64,000 nucleotides of DNA from contig CAZEQJ010000005.1 of the NCBI GenBank assembly GCA_964514385.1, forward strand, positions 1 through 64,000. The letters are read 5' to 3'. Below are positions 1 through 8,079 of this stretch, in pieces. The position numbers were made by a program, and so were the translations under genes. Source of the DNA: CAZEQJ01 sp964514385 (lineage in GTDB: Bacteria; Bacteroidota; Bacteroidia; Cytophagales; Cyclobacteriaceae). The notes under the pieces are model-generated. The model did not search any database, was not told the DNA's origin, and saw only the letters and a list, made by a program, of their open reading frames with translations. Positions within the stretch are counted from its first letter, which is position 1, and the number at the start of each line of letters is the position of its first letter.

Positions 1-2
1 AG

Positions 3-455
3 TGGATCCGTAAATCGTTTGATGGTAGTAATGTGTTTTATAATAATGTACACGGGCATACTGGGGAAAGTCCTCATAGTTCTGCGCATGATTTTTTCAT
101 AGGCAATACATGGTATAGACAAAGGACTTATATGGTGGATGCAAATATATTTCCAAACAAGGCAAACTGTGTTATAGCTAACTATGAAAATTTTAATATT
201 GGGGGATTTAATATTTTCGTTTTTTCTTCGGCTATTAAAAAACTGACGTCCTCATATAATAGATTAAGGTATGTGATTGTTTTAAGGGATCCGTTCAACA
301 ACATGGCCAGTGAGCACAAAAACAATGGTGGGGAGGCAATATTAGACCTCGAATTATGGAAACAGTATGCAAAAGAGTTTTGTGGAGAGACTGTTTTCAC
401 TACTAATAATGTTGTATTTACCCCCTGTACATCAAGCAATTCAATAGGGTTGTAG
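3..455 (+). CDS. Sulfotransferase-like protein, C-terminal fragment
   Basis: The frame is open from the left edge, so the N-terminus lies outside the window and the GTG at 33 is probably not a real start. The segment YVIVLRDPFNNMASEHKN (about 264-325) resembles the 3'-phosphate binding (3'-PSB) strand-helix of PAPS-dependent sulfotransferases, where an R-D-P triplet and a serine contact PAPS; LWKQYAKEF further on fits the helix that follows. After about position 400 the reading frame becomes low-complexity sequence antisense to a neighbouring gene and stops at 453-455. The true protein is therefore probably truncated here by a recombination or assembly junction. The region is visibly more AT-rich than what follows. 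The family assignment is tentative. Confidence 0.45.
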   Translation, partial: WIRKSFDGSNVFYNNVHGHTGESPHSSAHDFFIGNTWYRQRTYMVDANIFPNKANCVIANYENFNIGGFNIFVFSSAIKKLTSSYNRLRYVIVLRDPFNNMASEHKNNGGEAILDLELWKQYAKEFCGETVFTTNNVVFTPCTSSNSIGL

Positions 456-1003
456 ACACCATCTTTACCAACAGGAAAAAAACGATAGCCATTACCCGCA
501 TATATCAGATGTCCCTCAACGAAACTATTTTCACTACCGCCGGATATTTCTGCATCAGGGCCAAGATATAATGTATCCTCACCCGTTACGGTGAGTATTC
601 CGGAATTGAGTGTCAATCTGTTGTCCACCTGTATATAGCCGGGTAAAACATGGCTTCCCTCCCCTTCAACCGTGAGGTTGTAAATAATACCCTGAATCTG
701 AATGTCGTTAATGAGGTTGATCGTCTGATTATCACCCAGCAGTGTTATTGTACCGGTACCCGGATTGTAGCTTCTCAGGTTAACAAAATCCTGTGAAAGG
801 CTTAACGTCCCATTATTATTCAGCGTACCGAAATTCTCAACTATACCTTCGCTGTGCAACAAAGCGTTATCCTCAATAGTGATGGTCGCTTCCGATTCAA
901 TCGTAAGCAATTGTGCATTAGCATATGATACTACACACAGCCACAGAATGAGGGATATACCTCGCCCGTACCCTACAAAAACTCTCTTACCAATTTTACT
1001 CAC
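400..1003 (-). pseudogene. Truncated T9SS-type surface protein, N-terminal half
   Basis: Read on the minus strand from a GTG at 1003 (an ATG at 1093 is also in frame) there is a signal peptide, ISLILWLCVVSYANAQ, then repetitive beta-rich sequence with GTLNNNGTLSLSQDF, and a segment RFFPVGKDGVYNPIEL. These are typical of large Bacteroidota surface proteins that carry a C-terminal T9SS sorting domain. The homologous reading stops near position 400. Beyond it the same frame merely runs antisense through the sulfotransferase-like fragment to a chance stop at 182-184. No sorting domain is present. The gene therefore looks broken at its 3' end and is probably non-functional, unless the junction is an assembly error. 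Confidence 0.55.
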
Positions 1004-1175
1004 ACCTGTTTTGGCACTTATTTTGCAGTCTAAAGATAAGTTGGCTAAATAGAATATACAATCCCATGATTTGGGTATTTTATTTGAAGTCAAACATTTG
1101 TAAGGTTTATCGATTAATTAGGCTGAGTTATTTGGTGAAATAAGACGTCTATCGAAATATCGATTTTTTTTTAAT

Positions 1176-1201
1176 TTTGAATTATTGTTTGATTACTTTT
1201 G
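1176..1201 (+). promoter_or_regulatory. Possible Bacteroidota promoter
   Basis: TTTG at 1176-1179 and TACTTTTG at 1194-1201 match the Bacteroidota -33 (TTTG) and -7 (TAnnTTTG) elements. The spacer is 14 bases, shorter than the usual 19-21. The -7 box ends only 9 bases before the ATG at 1211, so the transcript would have almost no leader. This is weak support. Confidence 0.25.
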
Positions 1202-1210
1202 GTGAGATAT

Positions 1211-2416
1211 ATGTCAAAAATCGCAGTGAGATTTAACTGGAAGGTATTTCTAACACTTGGGATACTGTTTTTATCTACAGAATTGTTTGCCCAGGTACCT
1301 CAGCTGGTAAGGAGAGCCTACGAGCTTGCTTCCATAGAAAACTATGAGGAAGCGAGGTCAGCTATTGATCTTGCAGTGCAGGATGAAATAACCGGCAAAA
1401 ACCCACAAGCCTGGTATCTCAGGAGCTTCATATACAAGGAATTATTTTTTAAAGAATCAGAGGGCGGTGACCCTAAAAAAGCTAACAGCCTTAGAAACAG
1501 CAGTATTTATTCAGCAGAGCAGGGCATCGAGCTTGATGTAAACAATGAATACACACCCCAGTGCAAAGAGATCCTTAATCTTATGTACGGAACTATATTG
1601 CAAAATGAGGGAGCTGTCAAGATGCAGCAAGGCAAATTCAGAGAGGCAATTCAGGCAATCAGGTATTATATTGATGGTCTGGGTGAAGATGCTCCCAACT
1701 ATACGGATGCCATTTTTTATATGGGCTATGGTTACAGCAACCTTGGTATGGTAGATTCTGCGGCTGTTTATTACGAGAAGGCACGTGAGCTGAACTATCC
1801 GGATCCACTGGTCTATTACAATCTTTCTATTATCTATGAGAATCGCAGGAAAGAAAAGGAAAGTATTGATGTGATCAATGAAGGAATAGAAAAATTTCCT
1901 GACGAGGTAATCCTGTATGAAGGTAAAATTACGATATTACTTAGCTTCAATAAATTAGAAAATGTCGAGCCACTAATTAAAACATATGTCGAAAAGTTTG
2001 ATGAAACGGCAGATGCCATGCTGGTAATTGGTACGATTTATGAGCGGCTGGAAAATCAATTTCCCAATCAGAAAGATAAATATTTTGGCCTGAGAGTACA
2101 GGCTCTGGAACGTGCCCTTGCCCTCGACCCCAATGACTTTACGGCCAACTACAATTTAGGTATCGCATATTTTAATAAAGGCGTAGATATTGTTAAAAAA
2201 GCTGAATATGACCTCGACCTTGAAAAGGTGATGATGATGCTTGAAGAAGTAGCACAGCTTTTTGAAAATGCAAAACCCTATATGGAAAAGGCTCACAGGA
2301 TAAATGCAACCAATACATCCGCTATGAAGGCCCTTGAAGGCATCTATTACCAGCTGGGTGAGGATGAAAAATACGAGGCTATAAAAAAAAAATTGATGGA
2401 AGCCGGGGGTAATTAA
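1211..2416 (+). CDS. Exported TPR-repeat protein
   Basis: A 401-residue protein. The ATG at 1211 is preferred over an in-frame TTG at 1199 because it gives a clean signal peptide (MSKIAVRFNWKVFLTLGILF, then a cut after LFAQ). The mature part is helical with several tetratricopeptide repeats; examples are the stretch around DAIFYMGYGYSNLGMVDSA and ALALDPNDFTANYNLGIAYF. TPR solenoids act as protein-protein scaffolds, here in the periplasm, and the partner is unknown. The stop overlaps the uvrA stop by 4 bases in a convergent arrangement, so no separate terminator lies between them. It could be part of a T9SS- or envelope-associated complex, but nothing in the sequence proves that. Confidence 0.8.
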   Translation: MSKIAVRFNWKVFLTLGILFLSTELFAQVPQLVRRAYELASIENYEEARSAIDLAVQDEITGKNPQAWYLRSFIYKELFFKESEGGDPKKANSLRNSSIYSAEQGIELDVNNEYTPQCKEILNLMYGTILQNEGAVKMQQGKFREAIQAIRYYIDGLGEDAPNYTDAIFYMGYGYSNLGMVDSAAVYYEKARELNYPDPLVYYNLSIIYENRRKEKESIDVINEGIEKFPDEVILYEGKITILLSFNKLENVEPLIKTYVEKFDETADAMLVIGTIYERLENQFPNQKDKYFGLRVQALERALALDPNDFTANYNLGIAYFNKGVDIVKKAEYDLDLEKVMMMLEEVAQLFENAKPYMEKAHRINATNTSAMKALEGIYYQLGEDEKYEAIKKKLMEAGGN

Positions 2417-5229
2417 CCCCCTAGTTTTTCTTTTAGAAAAGTCCCTGTAATACTGCTTTGCTCATTTGAAACCTCTTCCGGAGTACCCTCTGCTACAATA
2501 CTTCCCCCTTTTTCACCTCCATCCGGCCCAAGGTCGATTATCCAGTCGGCTGTTTTAATCATATCCAGGTTATGCTCGATTACTAATACTGAATTGCCCT
2601 GATCAATAAGTGCATTTAATGCCTTTAGTAATTTCCTGATATCGTTGAAATGTAAACCTGTGGTAGGTTCATCAAAAATGAACAGAATATGACCCTTTTC
2701 CGTGCCTGTTTTACCAAGAAAGGAAGCTAGTTTTACACGTTGTGCCTCACCTCCGCTTAACGTATTGGATGACTGGCCCAGCCGGATATACCCAAGGCCA
2801 ACGTCATATAGCGGTCGCAACTTATTTACAATGCTTTTTTCGCTGCTGAAAAACTCAATGGAATCAGAAACTGTTAATTCCAGCACTTCGTGGATTGACA
2901 GACCATTATACTGAACGTCAAGTATTTCCGACTTAAATCGCTTGCCCTTACAATCCTCACACGTCAGGTAAATGTCGGCCATGAACTGCATTTCAATCTT
3001 ATTTACACCTTCGCCCTGACAGGTTTCACAGCGCCCACCTTCAACGTTAAACGAAAAATGAGAAGGCTTATAACCCCTGTTTTTGGAAAGTGGCTGCTGT
3101 GAAAAGAGCTGCCGTATTGCGTCGTAAGCCTTTACATAGGTAACCGGATTTGATCGTGAAGATTTACCTATCGGGTTCTGGTCGACAAACTCTACCTGAG
3201 TGATCCGCTTGACATCACCTTCCAGCTCATCATATTTCCCCACCTCATGTGTATAAGTACCGAGCCTCCTCCCTAATGCCGGATATAGGATGTTTTTAAC
3301 CAGGGTGCTTTTTCCGCTTCCACTAACTCCCGTGATCATAGTTAAGACTCCCAACGGTATTTTAACATCTATATTTTTAAGGTTATTCTCCCTTGCACCC
3401 CGAACAATGATGCTATCCCGCCATTTTCGACGGTACTCCGGTAGTGCTATCTGATCCTTCCCGGAGAGAAAGGCGGCTGTATAGGTATTTTGTGCGGCCA
3501 TCATCTCCTCTAAAGTACCCTGAAATACCAGCTCCCCACCATGAGACCCTGCATCGGGACCGATGTCTATGATCTGATCTGCCATACGCATGACTTCTTC
3601 TTCATGCTCTACCACTATCACCGTATTACCTTCGTTGCGTAAAGATTCCAATACCTTCACCAGCCTTCTGGTATCTCGTGGATGCAATCCGATGCTGGGC
3701 TCATCCAGGATATACATTGAACCTACAAGTGCGCTTCCCAGCGATGTTGCCAGCTTAATACGCTGATATTCTCCCCCGGACAATGTGCTTGTAAGGCGGT
3801 TTAATGTCAGATATCCAAGTCCTACATCCGACATGTAGGACAGCCGGTTATTTATTTCTTTCAGTATTCTTTCAGCTATATTGAAATCATGCGATGACAG
3901 GTCAGGATTTCTGAAAAACGCGGCAAGCTGATCCACCGGCATAAGCACAAGGTCTGTTATGGAACGATCATTAATCCTGATATAAGATGCGTCCTTCCTA
4001 AGCCTGGTGCCCCTGCAGTCCGGGCATGTTGTGCGGCCGCGATATCTGCTCAATAACACCCGATACTGAATTTTATGCTTTTTACTCTCCAGATGCTCAA
4101 AAAACTGGTCGATGCCATCAAAACTGCCGGAGCCTTTCCATAGCATTTCCCTTTCTGCTGTTGAAAGGTCTTTGTATGGCCGGTGGATCGGGAAATTCTC
4201 CCTCGCTCCATAGTTGATCACCTGATCCAGCCAGTATCGGCCCATTTCACCATTCCATGGAAGCACGGCACCCTCATATACCGATTTCGACTGATCAGGA
4301 ATCACCAGATCTTCATCAATACCCAATATTTTGCCAAATCCTTCGCATTTACGACATGCCCCGTATGGATTATTGAAACTGAATAAATTGACCGAAGGCT
4401 CCTCAAAAATGATCCCATCCATTTCAAAGCGATCGGAAAAATACTCGGGATCAGCACCCTGAAACTGGATGTAACATTCGCCGTGTCCCTCAAAAAAGGC
4501 CGTTTCAATACTATCGGCAAAGCGATACTGCTCCTCCTCAGCGTCTGTCCCCACAGCACGGTCAATAAGGATAAATATTTCCTTGTCTTTTAATGATGCC
4601 GGCTTTTCAATATCTTCTATATACATGATATTTCCGTCCACTAGCAACCTCGTATATCCTTTGGACACCATGGCGTCTAATTCCTGTCGGAGACTTCTGC
4701 CGCGATGGGGCACCAGCGGACAAAATACAGTAAACCTTTCTCCTGATGGCTTACTGTTAATATAGTCTACAACATCGGAGACGCGATGTTTCACAACTTC
4801 ACGTCCTGATACCGGACTGTATGTTTTTCCGATGCGTGAAAAGAGAAGCTTCAGATAATCATATATTTCTGTCGTCGTACCTACCGTAGACCGGGGGTTA
4901 CGCGTATTTACTTTTTGCTCAATGCTGATCGCCGGTGAAACACCCCGGATATAATCGACCTCAGGCTTTTCCATGCGGCCCAGGAATTGACGGGCATAGC
5001 TGCTCAGGCTTTCAACATACATGCGCTGCCCTTCAGCAAATAAGGTGTCGAAAGCCAGTGAGGATTTACCAGAGCCCGAAACCCCGGTAATGACGATCAG
5101 TTTGTTTCTCGGTATTGCTACACTAAGATTTTTGAGGTTATTAACCCTGGCACGCTTTATGATAATATATTGCCTGGGATCGAAATGATCAATATCGTAA
5201 GATTGGATAGTTGAAGTTGGATCAGTCAT
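2413..5229 (-). CDS. uvrA: Excinuclease ABC subunit A
   Basis: A 938-residue protein, close to the usual UvrA length of about 940. UvrA is the damage-sensing ATPase of nucleotide excision repair; it dimerises, loads UvrB on DNA lesions and leaves. Visible are two ABC modules, each with Walker A (GVSGSGKSS at 49-57, GVSGSGKST near 640) and a signature (LSGGEYQRI, LSGGEAQRV). There are also zinc-finger cysteine pairs (CRKCEGFG with CPDCRGT; CETCQGEG with CEDCKGK) and the UvrA-typical ESLSSYARQFLGRMEKPEVD. The start ATG at 5227-5229 gives the expected N-terminus. It is divergent from the ECF sigma gene and convergent with the TPR gene. Nothing is missing. Confidence 0.98.
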   Translation of the reverse strand: MTDPTSTIQSYDIDHFDPRQYIIIKRARVNNLKNLSVAIPRNKLIVITGVSGSGKSSLAFDTLFAEGQRMYVESLSSYARQFLGRMEKPEVDYIRGVSPAISIEQKVNTRNPRSTVGTTTEIYDYLKLLFSRIGKTYSPVSGREVVKHRVSDVVDYINSKPSGERFTVFCPLVPHRGRSLRQELDAMVSKGYTRLLVDGNIMYIEDIEKPASLKDKEIFILIDRAVGTDAEEEQYRFADSIETAFFEGHGECYIQFQGADPEYFSDRFEMDGIIFEEPSVNLFSFNNPYGACRKCEGFGKILGIDEDLVIPDQSKSVYEGAVLPWNGEMGRYWLDQVINYGARENFPIHRPYKDLSTAEREMLWKGSGSFDGIDQFFEHLESKKHKIQYRVLLSRYRGRTTCPDCRGTRLRKDASYIRINDRSITDLVLMPVDQLAAFFRNPDLSSHDFNIAERILKEINNRLSYMSDVGLGYLTLNRLTSTLSGGEYQRIKLATSLGSALVGSMYILDEPSIGLHPRDTRRLVKVLESLRNEGNTVIVVEHEEEVMRMADQIIDIGPDAGSHGGELVFQGTLEEMMAAQNTYTAAFLSGKDQIALPEYRRKWRDSIIVRGARENNLKNIDVKIPLGVLTMITGVSGSGKSTLVKNILYPALGRRLGTYTHEVGKYDELEGDVKRITQVEFVDQNPIGKSSRSNPVTYVKAYDAIRQLFSQQPLSKNRGYKPSHFSFNVEGGRCETCQGEGVNKIEMQFMADIYLTCEDCKGKRFKSEILDVQYNGLSIHEVLELTVSDSIEFFSSEKSIVNKLRPLYDVGLGYIRLGQSSNTLSGGEAQRVKLASFLGKTGTEKGHILFIFDEPTTGLHFNDIRKLLKALNALIDQGNSVLVIEHNLDMIKTADWIIDLGPDGGEKGGSIVAEGTPEEVSNEQSSITGTFLKEKLGG

Positions 5230-5275
5230 AATACTATGTATGAATCGAAATTTCGCTGGTTTTGTTGATGAATCA

Positions 5276-5283
5276 CAAAAATA
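5276..5283 (-). promoter_or_regulatory. Possible -7 box for uvrA
   Basis: On the minus strand this reads TATTTTTG, an exact TAnnTTTG match, placed to give a leader of about 40 bases before the uvrA ATG. No convincing TTTG -33 element is found at the right distance. Confidence 0.3.
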
Positions 5284-5296
5284 TTTCGATCAGACG

Positions 5297-5327
5297 TTGT
5301 GCAGAGCATAAAATTATACTATCTTTA
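5297..5327 (+). promoter_or_regulatory. Possible promoter for the ECF sigma gene
   Basis: TTG at 5297-5299, a 20-base spacer and TATCTTTA at 5320-5327 approximate the Bacteroidota promoter (TTG / TAnnTTTG, one mismatch in the -7 box). It would give a leader of about 60 bases upstream of the ATG at 5393. An ECF-specific autoregulated promoter is also possible but cannot be recognised by eye. Confidence 0.35.
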
Positions 5328-5392
5328 TATTAAGTATCACAAAACATGTATATGCCTATGATGTAATTTACTCTACCAAACGTAAAGTAAAC

Positions 5393-5977
5393 ATGACATA
5401 CGAGTTGAAGGATAGTGAACTCATTTCACTATACAAGAGTGGGGATCAAAAGGCATTCGAACACCTCCTTAACAAACATAAGAACAGGGTTTTTACGACC
5501 ATATACATGATCGTGAAGGATCGTTACGTCGCTGAAGACCTAATGCAGGATGCATTTACGAAGGTAATTAACACCATCCAGTCTGACCGATACAACGAAC
5601 AGGGTCGTTTCCTTCCCTGGCTTTTACGTATAGCACATAATCTTGCCATCGATTACTTCAGAAAGGAAAAGCGATATCCGACTATCGTCACGGAGGACGG
5701 CGACTACCTGATGGATAAACTTAACTTTTCGGATGAAAACAGAGAAAAATCATTACAGAAAGGGGAAGTAAAAAGTCAGGTCCGAACGCTGATCATGAAT
5801 CTGCCACAGGAACAAAAAGAAGTGTTGATCATGCGCCATTATCTTGATATGAGTTTTAAGGAAATAGCCGAATCGACAGGTGTGAGCATCAATACTGCAC
5901 TGGGGAGAATGCGTTATGCCCTGATCAATCTGAGAAGGGAAATAAGTGAAACCGGTATTGACCTGCGGGTGAAATAG
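5393..5977 (+). CDS. ECF-family RNA polymerase sigma factor
   Basis: A 194-residue protein with the two-domain ECF layout. Region 2 covers about residues 20-95, with the -10 recognition helix QGRFLPWLLRIAHNLAIDYF and the typical YVAEDLMQDAFTKV. Region 4 covers about 135-190, with LPQEQKEVLIMRHYLDMSF and the helix-turn-helix KEIAESTGVSINTALGRMRY. Such factors redirect RNA polymerase to a small regulon, usually under control of an adjacent anti-sigma factor. The next gene, 52 bases downstream, encodes a tiny protein of the kind found at this place in Cytophagales and probably serves that role. No regulon can be deduced from this window. Confidence 0.93.
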   Translation: MTYELKDSELISLYKSGDQKAFEHLLNKHKNRVFTTIYMIVKDRYVAEDLMQDAFTKVINTIQSDRYNEQGRFLPWLLRIAHNLAIDYFRKEKRYPTIVTEDGDYLMDKLNFSDENREKSLQKGEVKSQVRTLIMNLPQEQKEVLIMRHYLDMSFKEIAESTGVSINTALGRMRYALINLRREISETGIDLRVK

Positions 5978-6029
5978 TTTCCTGATTACATAATAAAAAG
6001 GTGCCTTTATAGGTTATTTAATAAAACAA

Positions 6030-6254
6030 ATGCCTATGATTACAACCTTTACTCCTGATGATCTGATTCTTTATTACTACGGTGAGCTGGATAAAGAGAG
6101 AGAAGAAGAGCTCTCATTTTCCATGCTTTATGACAGCACGCTTGAAGCATCATATAACCAACTGAAGGACATAATCCATCTTGTTGATATATCAGAAGCT
6201 TCGCCATCACAGGGTGCTATTGAAAAAATTTTACAATATTCGCGGGGTAAATAG
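6030..6254 (+). CDS. Small acidic protein, candidate mini anti-sigma factor
   Basis: A 74-residue protein that I do not recognise as a named family. It starts MPMITTFTPDDLILYYYGEL, close to the N-terminal helix of anti-sigma (zinc-finger or DUF-type) proteins that often read D-L-x-x-Y-x-x-G-E-L. It has no cysteines for zinc and no transmembrane segment. It follows the ECF sigma gene by 52 bases and precedes nth by 12 bases, so it is probably co-transcribed with both. The role as a cytoplasmic anti-sigma or sigma-binding regulator is inference from position and the N-terminal motif. Confidence 0.7.
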   Translation: MPMITTFTPDDLILYYYGELDKEREEELSFSMLYDSTLEASYNQLKDIIHLVDISEASPSQGAIEKILQYSRGK

Positions 6255-6266
6255 TACCCCGCTTTC

Positions 6267-6911
6267 ATGACCCGAAAGGAAAGATACAGACATTTCATCG
6301 ACTATTTCGCTACGGGAGATCAGCCCGAGGAGACAGAGCTGGCCTATGAAACCCCTTTTCAGCTGTTAATTGCTGTAATTCTGAGTGCTCAATGCACTGA
6401 TAAAAGGGTGAATATGTCCACTCCTGCAATATTTCGTGATTTCCCAACACCTCACCACCTGGCAAGCACTACTTTTGATGAGCTTTTCCCTTATATCAAA
6501 AGCATTTCCTATCCAAATAATAAGACACGGCATCTCATCGGCATGGCCAAAATGCTGATAGAGGATTTTAACAGTGAAATCCCGGATAATGTAAAAGATC
6601 TTCAAAAATTACCGGGAGTAGGCCGCAAAACGGCCAATGTAGTCACCTCAGTGGCATTCAATCAGCCCCAGATGGCAGTCGACACACATGTATTCCGGGT
6701 ATCAAAGCGATTAGGTCTCGTCAATCAGAATGCCAAAACGCCACTTGAAGTTGAGAAACAGCTGGTAAGACATATCCCGAAAAAACATATAGCCAAGTCT
6801 CACCACTGGCTCATCCTGCATGGCAGATATGTTTGTCTGGCGCGAAAACCAAAATGTGAGGAATGCAGGCTAACGCATTTTTGCAGGTATTTTGAAAAAA
6901 ATTACACCTGA
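6267..6911 (+). CDS. nth: Endonuclease III (DNA glycosylase / AP lyase)
   Basis: A 214-residue protein. It removes oxidised pyrimidines and cleaves the abasic site in base excision repair. It shows the helix-hairpin-helix LQKLPGVGRKTANVV with catalytic Lys121, the catalytic Asp139 in MAVDTHVFRVSKRLG, and a C-terminal 4Fe-4S cysteine set C-x6-C-x2-C-x5-C (CLARKPKCEECRLTHFC). These positions match Escherichia coli Nth almost residue for residue. The gene is probably co-transcribed with the sigma/mini-protein pair upstream and the glycosyltransferase downstream. Confidence 0.97.
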   Translation: MTRKERYRHFIDYFATGDQPEETELAYETPFQLLIAVILSAQCTDKRVNMSTPAIFRDFPTPHHLASTTFDELFPYIKSISYPNNKTRHLIGMAKMLIEDFNSEIPDNVKDLQKLPGVGRKTANVVTSVAFNQPQMAVDTHVFRVSKRLGLVNQNAKTPLEVEKQLVRHIPKKHIAKSHHWLILHGRYVCLARKPKCEECRLTHFCRYFEKNYT

Positions 6912-6921
6912 GGAGGCATTG
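6911..6921 (+). promoter_or_regulatory. Shine-Dalgarno and TTG start of the glycosyltransferase
   Basis: AGGAGG at 6911-6916 sits 2 bases before a TTG at 6919-6921 that opens MNILYLHQYF, the usual GT4 N-terminus. This decides the start against an in-frame TTG at 6892 that lies inside nth. The 2-base gap is tighter than the textbook spacing. A strong SD is unusual in Bacteroidota. Confidence 0.5.
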
Positions 6922-8079
6922 AATATACTATATCTACATCAGTATTTCAGGTACCCGGAGGAAGGTGGGATAATCAGGAGCTATAATATCGTGAAGGAAC
7001 TCACCAATCGTGGTCACCATGTCACAGTAGTACGCGGGGATAAGTATGTCGGTAACGCTTCAATAAATAACTGTGAGCTCATCAGCCTCGATATCTCATA
7101 CAGCAGCCGTTATTCACTAGCCAGAAGGTTAATTTCCTTTTATCGCTATTATTTTAAAGGCTATAAGGTGGTGAAAAACCTGATGAAAAATCGCCAATAT
7201 GATCTGGTGTATGCCACCAGTACACCCATTACAGTAGGTTTATTGGCATTGAAAATCAGAAAAAAGAAGGGTCTGCCATATATTTTTGAAGTGCGTGATC
7301 TGTGGCCTGAAGTCGTTTTTGAGCTTTTGCGTATTAAAAAATCCTATATCCGGCGCATTATTGAGCGTAAGGCGCACCGGATATACAGTAATGCAGAGGC
7401 TGTCGTGACCGTAGCACCAACGATGGAGCCACATAACCGACCTTACACATCAAAGAAAATAAAATTAATCCCAAACTTCTCAAATCTGGAACTTTTTAGC
7501 GGTTCGAAAGAAAAAAGGAGTCGATTCCGGATCGGCTATTTTGGAGCAGTGGGCAAAGTTAATAACCCTGAGTTTCTGAAACGATTTATACATCACACTG
7601 CGAACCTCAACGTTGAAATTCATATTATCGGATGGGGCAACCGATTTGATCAACTCCGGACATATGCTATGAATTACCCGCATGTGACGATATCTGGAAA
7701 AATATCAAAGGAAGAAATTGCTCGGGAGTTCGTTTCCGCTGATGCCATTCTCATATCATTCCTGTCTGGCCGGTATATGGAAATGGTAAGCCCTAATAAA
7801 TTCTTTGATGCACTGGCCTCTTCCAGCCCGGTAATCATAAATATGCAGGGTTGGTTAAAAGACCTTGTGGAAAGTGAAGGCTGCGGTATACACGTGAGCA
7901 ACCAGCTGGAGGAAAGCGATATTATGAAGATACAAAAACTGGTGTCTGATAAGTCATATCACGCTACACTAAGTGAAAATGCCCGCAATACTGCACAACA
8001 ATTTTCCATGACACGTCTTACACGGGAGGCTTGTGATTTTATTGAGGATATTATGGCGTATAGGACGACTCCTGCATGA
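6919..8079 (+). CDS. GT4-family glycosyltransferase (WbuB-like)
   Basis: About 386 residues with the GT-B fold of retaining glycosyltransferase family 4. The N-terminal acceptor half begins MNILYLHQYFRYPEEGG and contains YATSTPITVGLLAL and IFEVRDLWPE, which are characteristic of WbuB-like enzymes acting in O-antigen or capsule assembly. The C-terminal nucleotide-sugar half carries LIPNFSNLELF, RIGYFGAVGKVNNPEFL and SPNKFFDALASSSPVI. The donor and acceptor sugars cannot be read from the sequence. It lies 7 bases after nth, a non-obvious partner, and its 3' end overlaps gldB by 29 bases in a convergent arrangement. Confidence 0.88.
   Translation: MNILYLHQYFRYPEEGGIIRSYNIVKELTNRGHHVTVVRGDKYVGNASINNCELISLDISYSSRYSLARRLISFYRYYFKGYKVVKNLMKNRQYDLVYATSTPITVGLLALKIRKKKGLPYIFEVRDLWPEVVFELLRIKKSYIRRIIERKAHRIYSNAEAVVTVAPTMEPHNRPYTSKKIKLIPNFSNLELFSGSKEKRSRFRIGYFGAVGKVNNPEFLKRFIHHTANLNVEIHIIGWGNRFDQLRTYAMNYPHVTISGKISKEEIAREFVSADAILISFLSGRYMEMVSPNKFFDALASSSPVIINMQGWLKDLVESEGCGIHVSNQLEESDIMKIQKLVSDKSYHATLSENARNTAQQFSMTRLTREACDFIEDIMAYRTTPA

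Noticed and set aside
182..400. Minus-strand continuation of the T9SS-type protein
   Set aside because: It is antisense to the sulfotransferase-like fragment, and its sequence no longer resembles surface-protein repeats.
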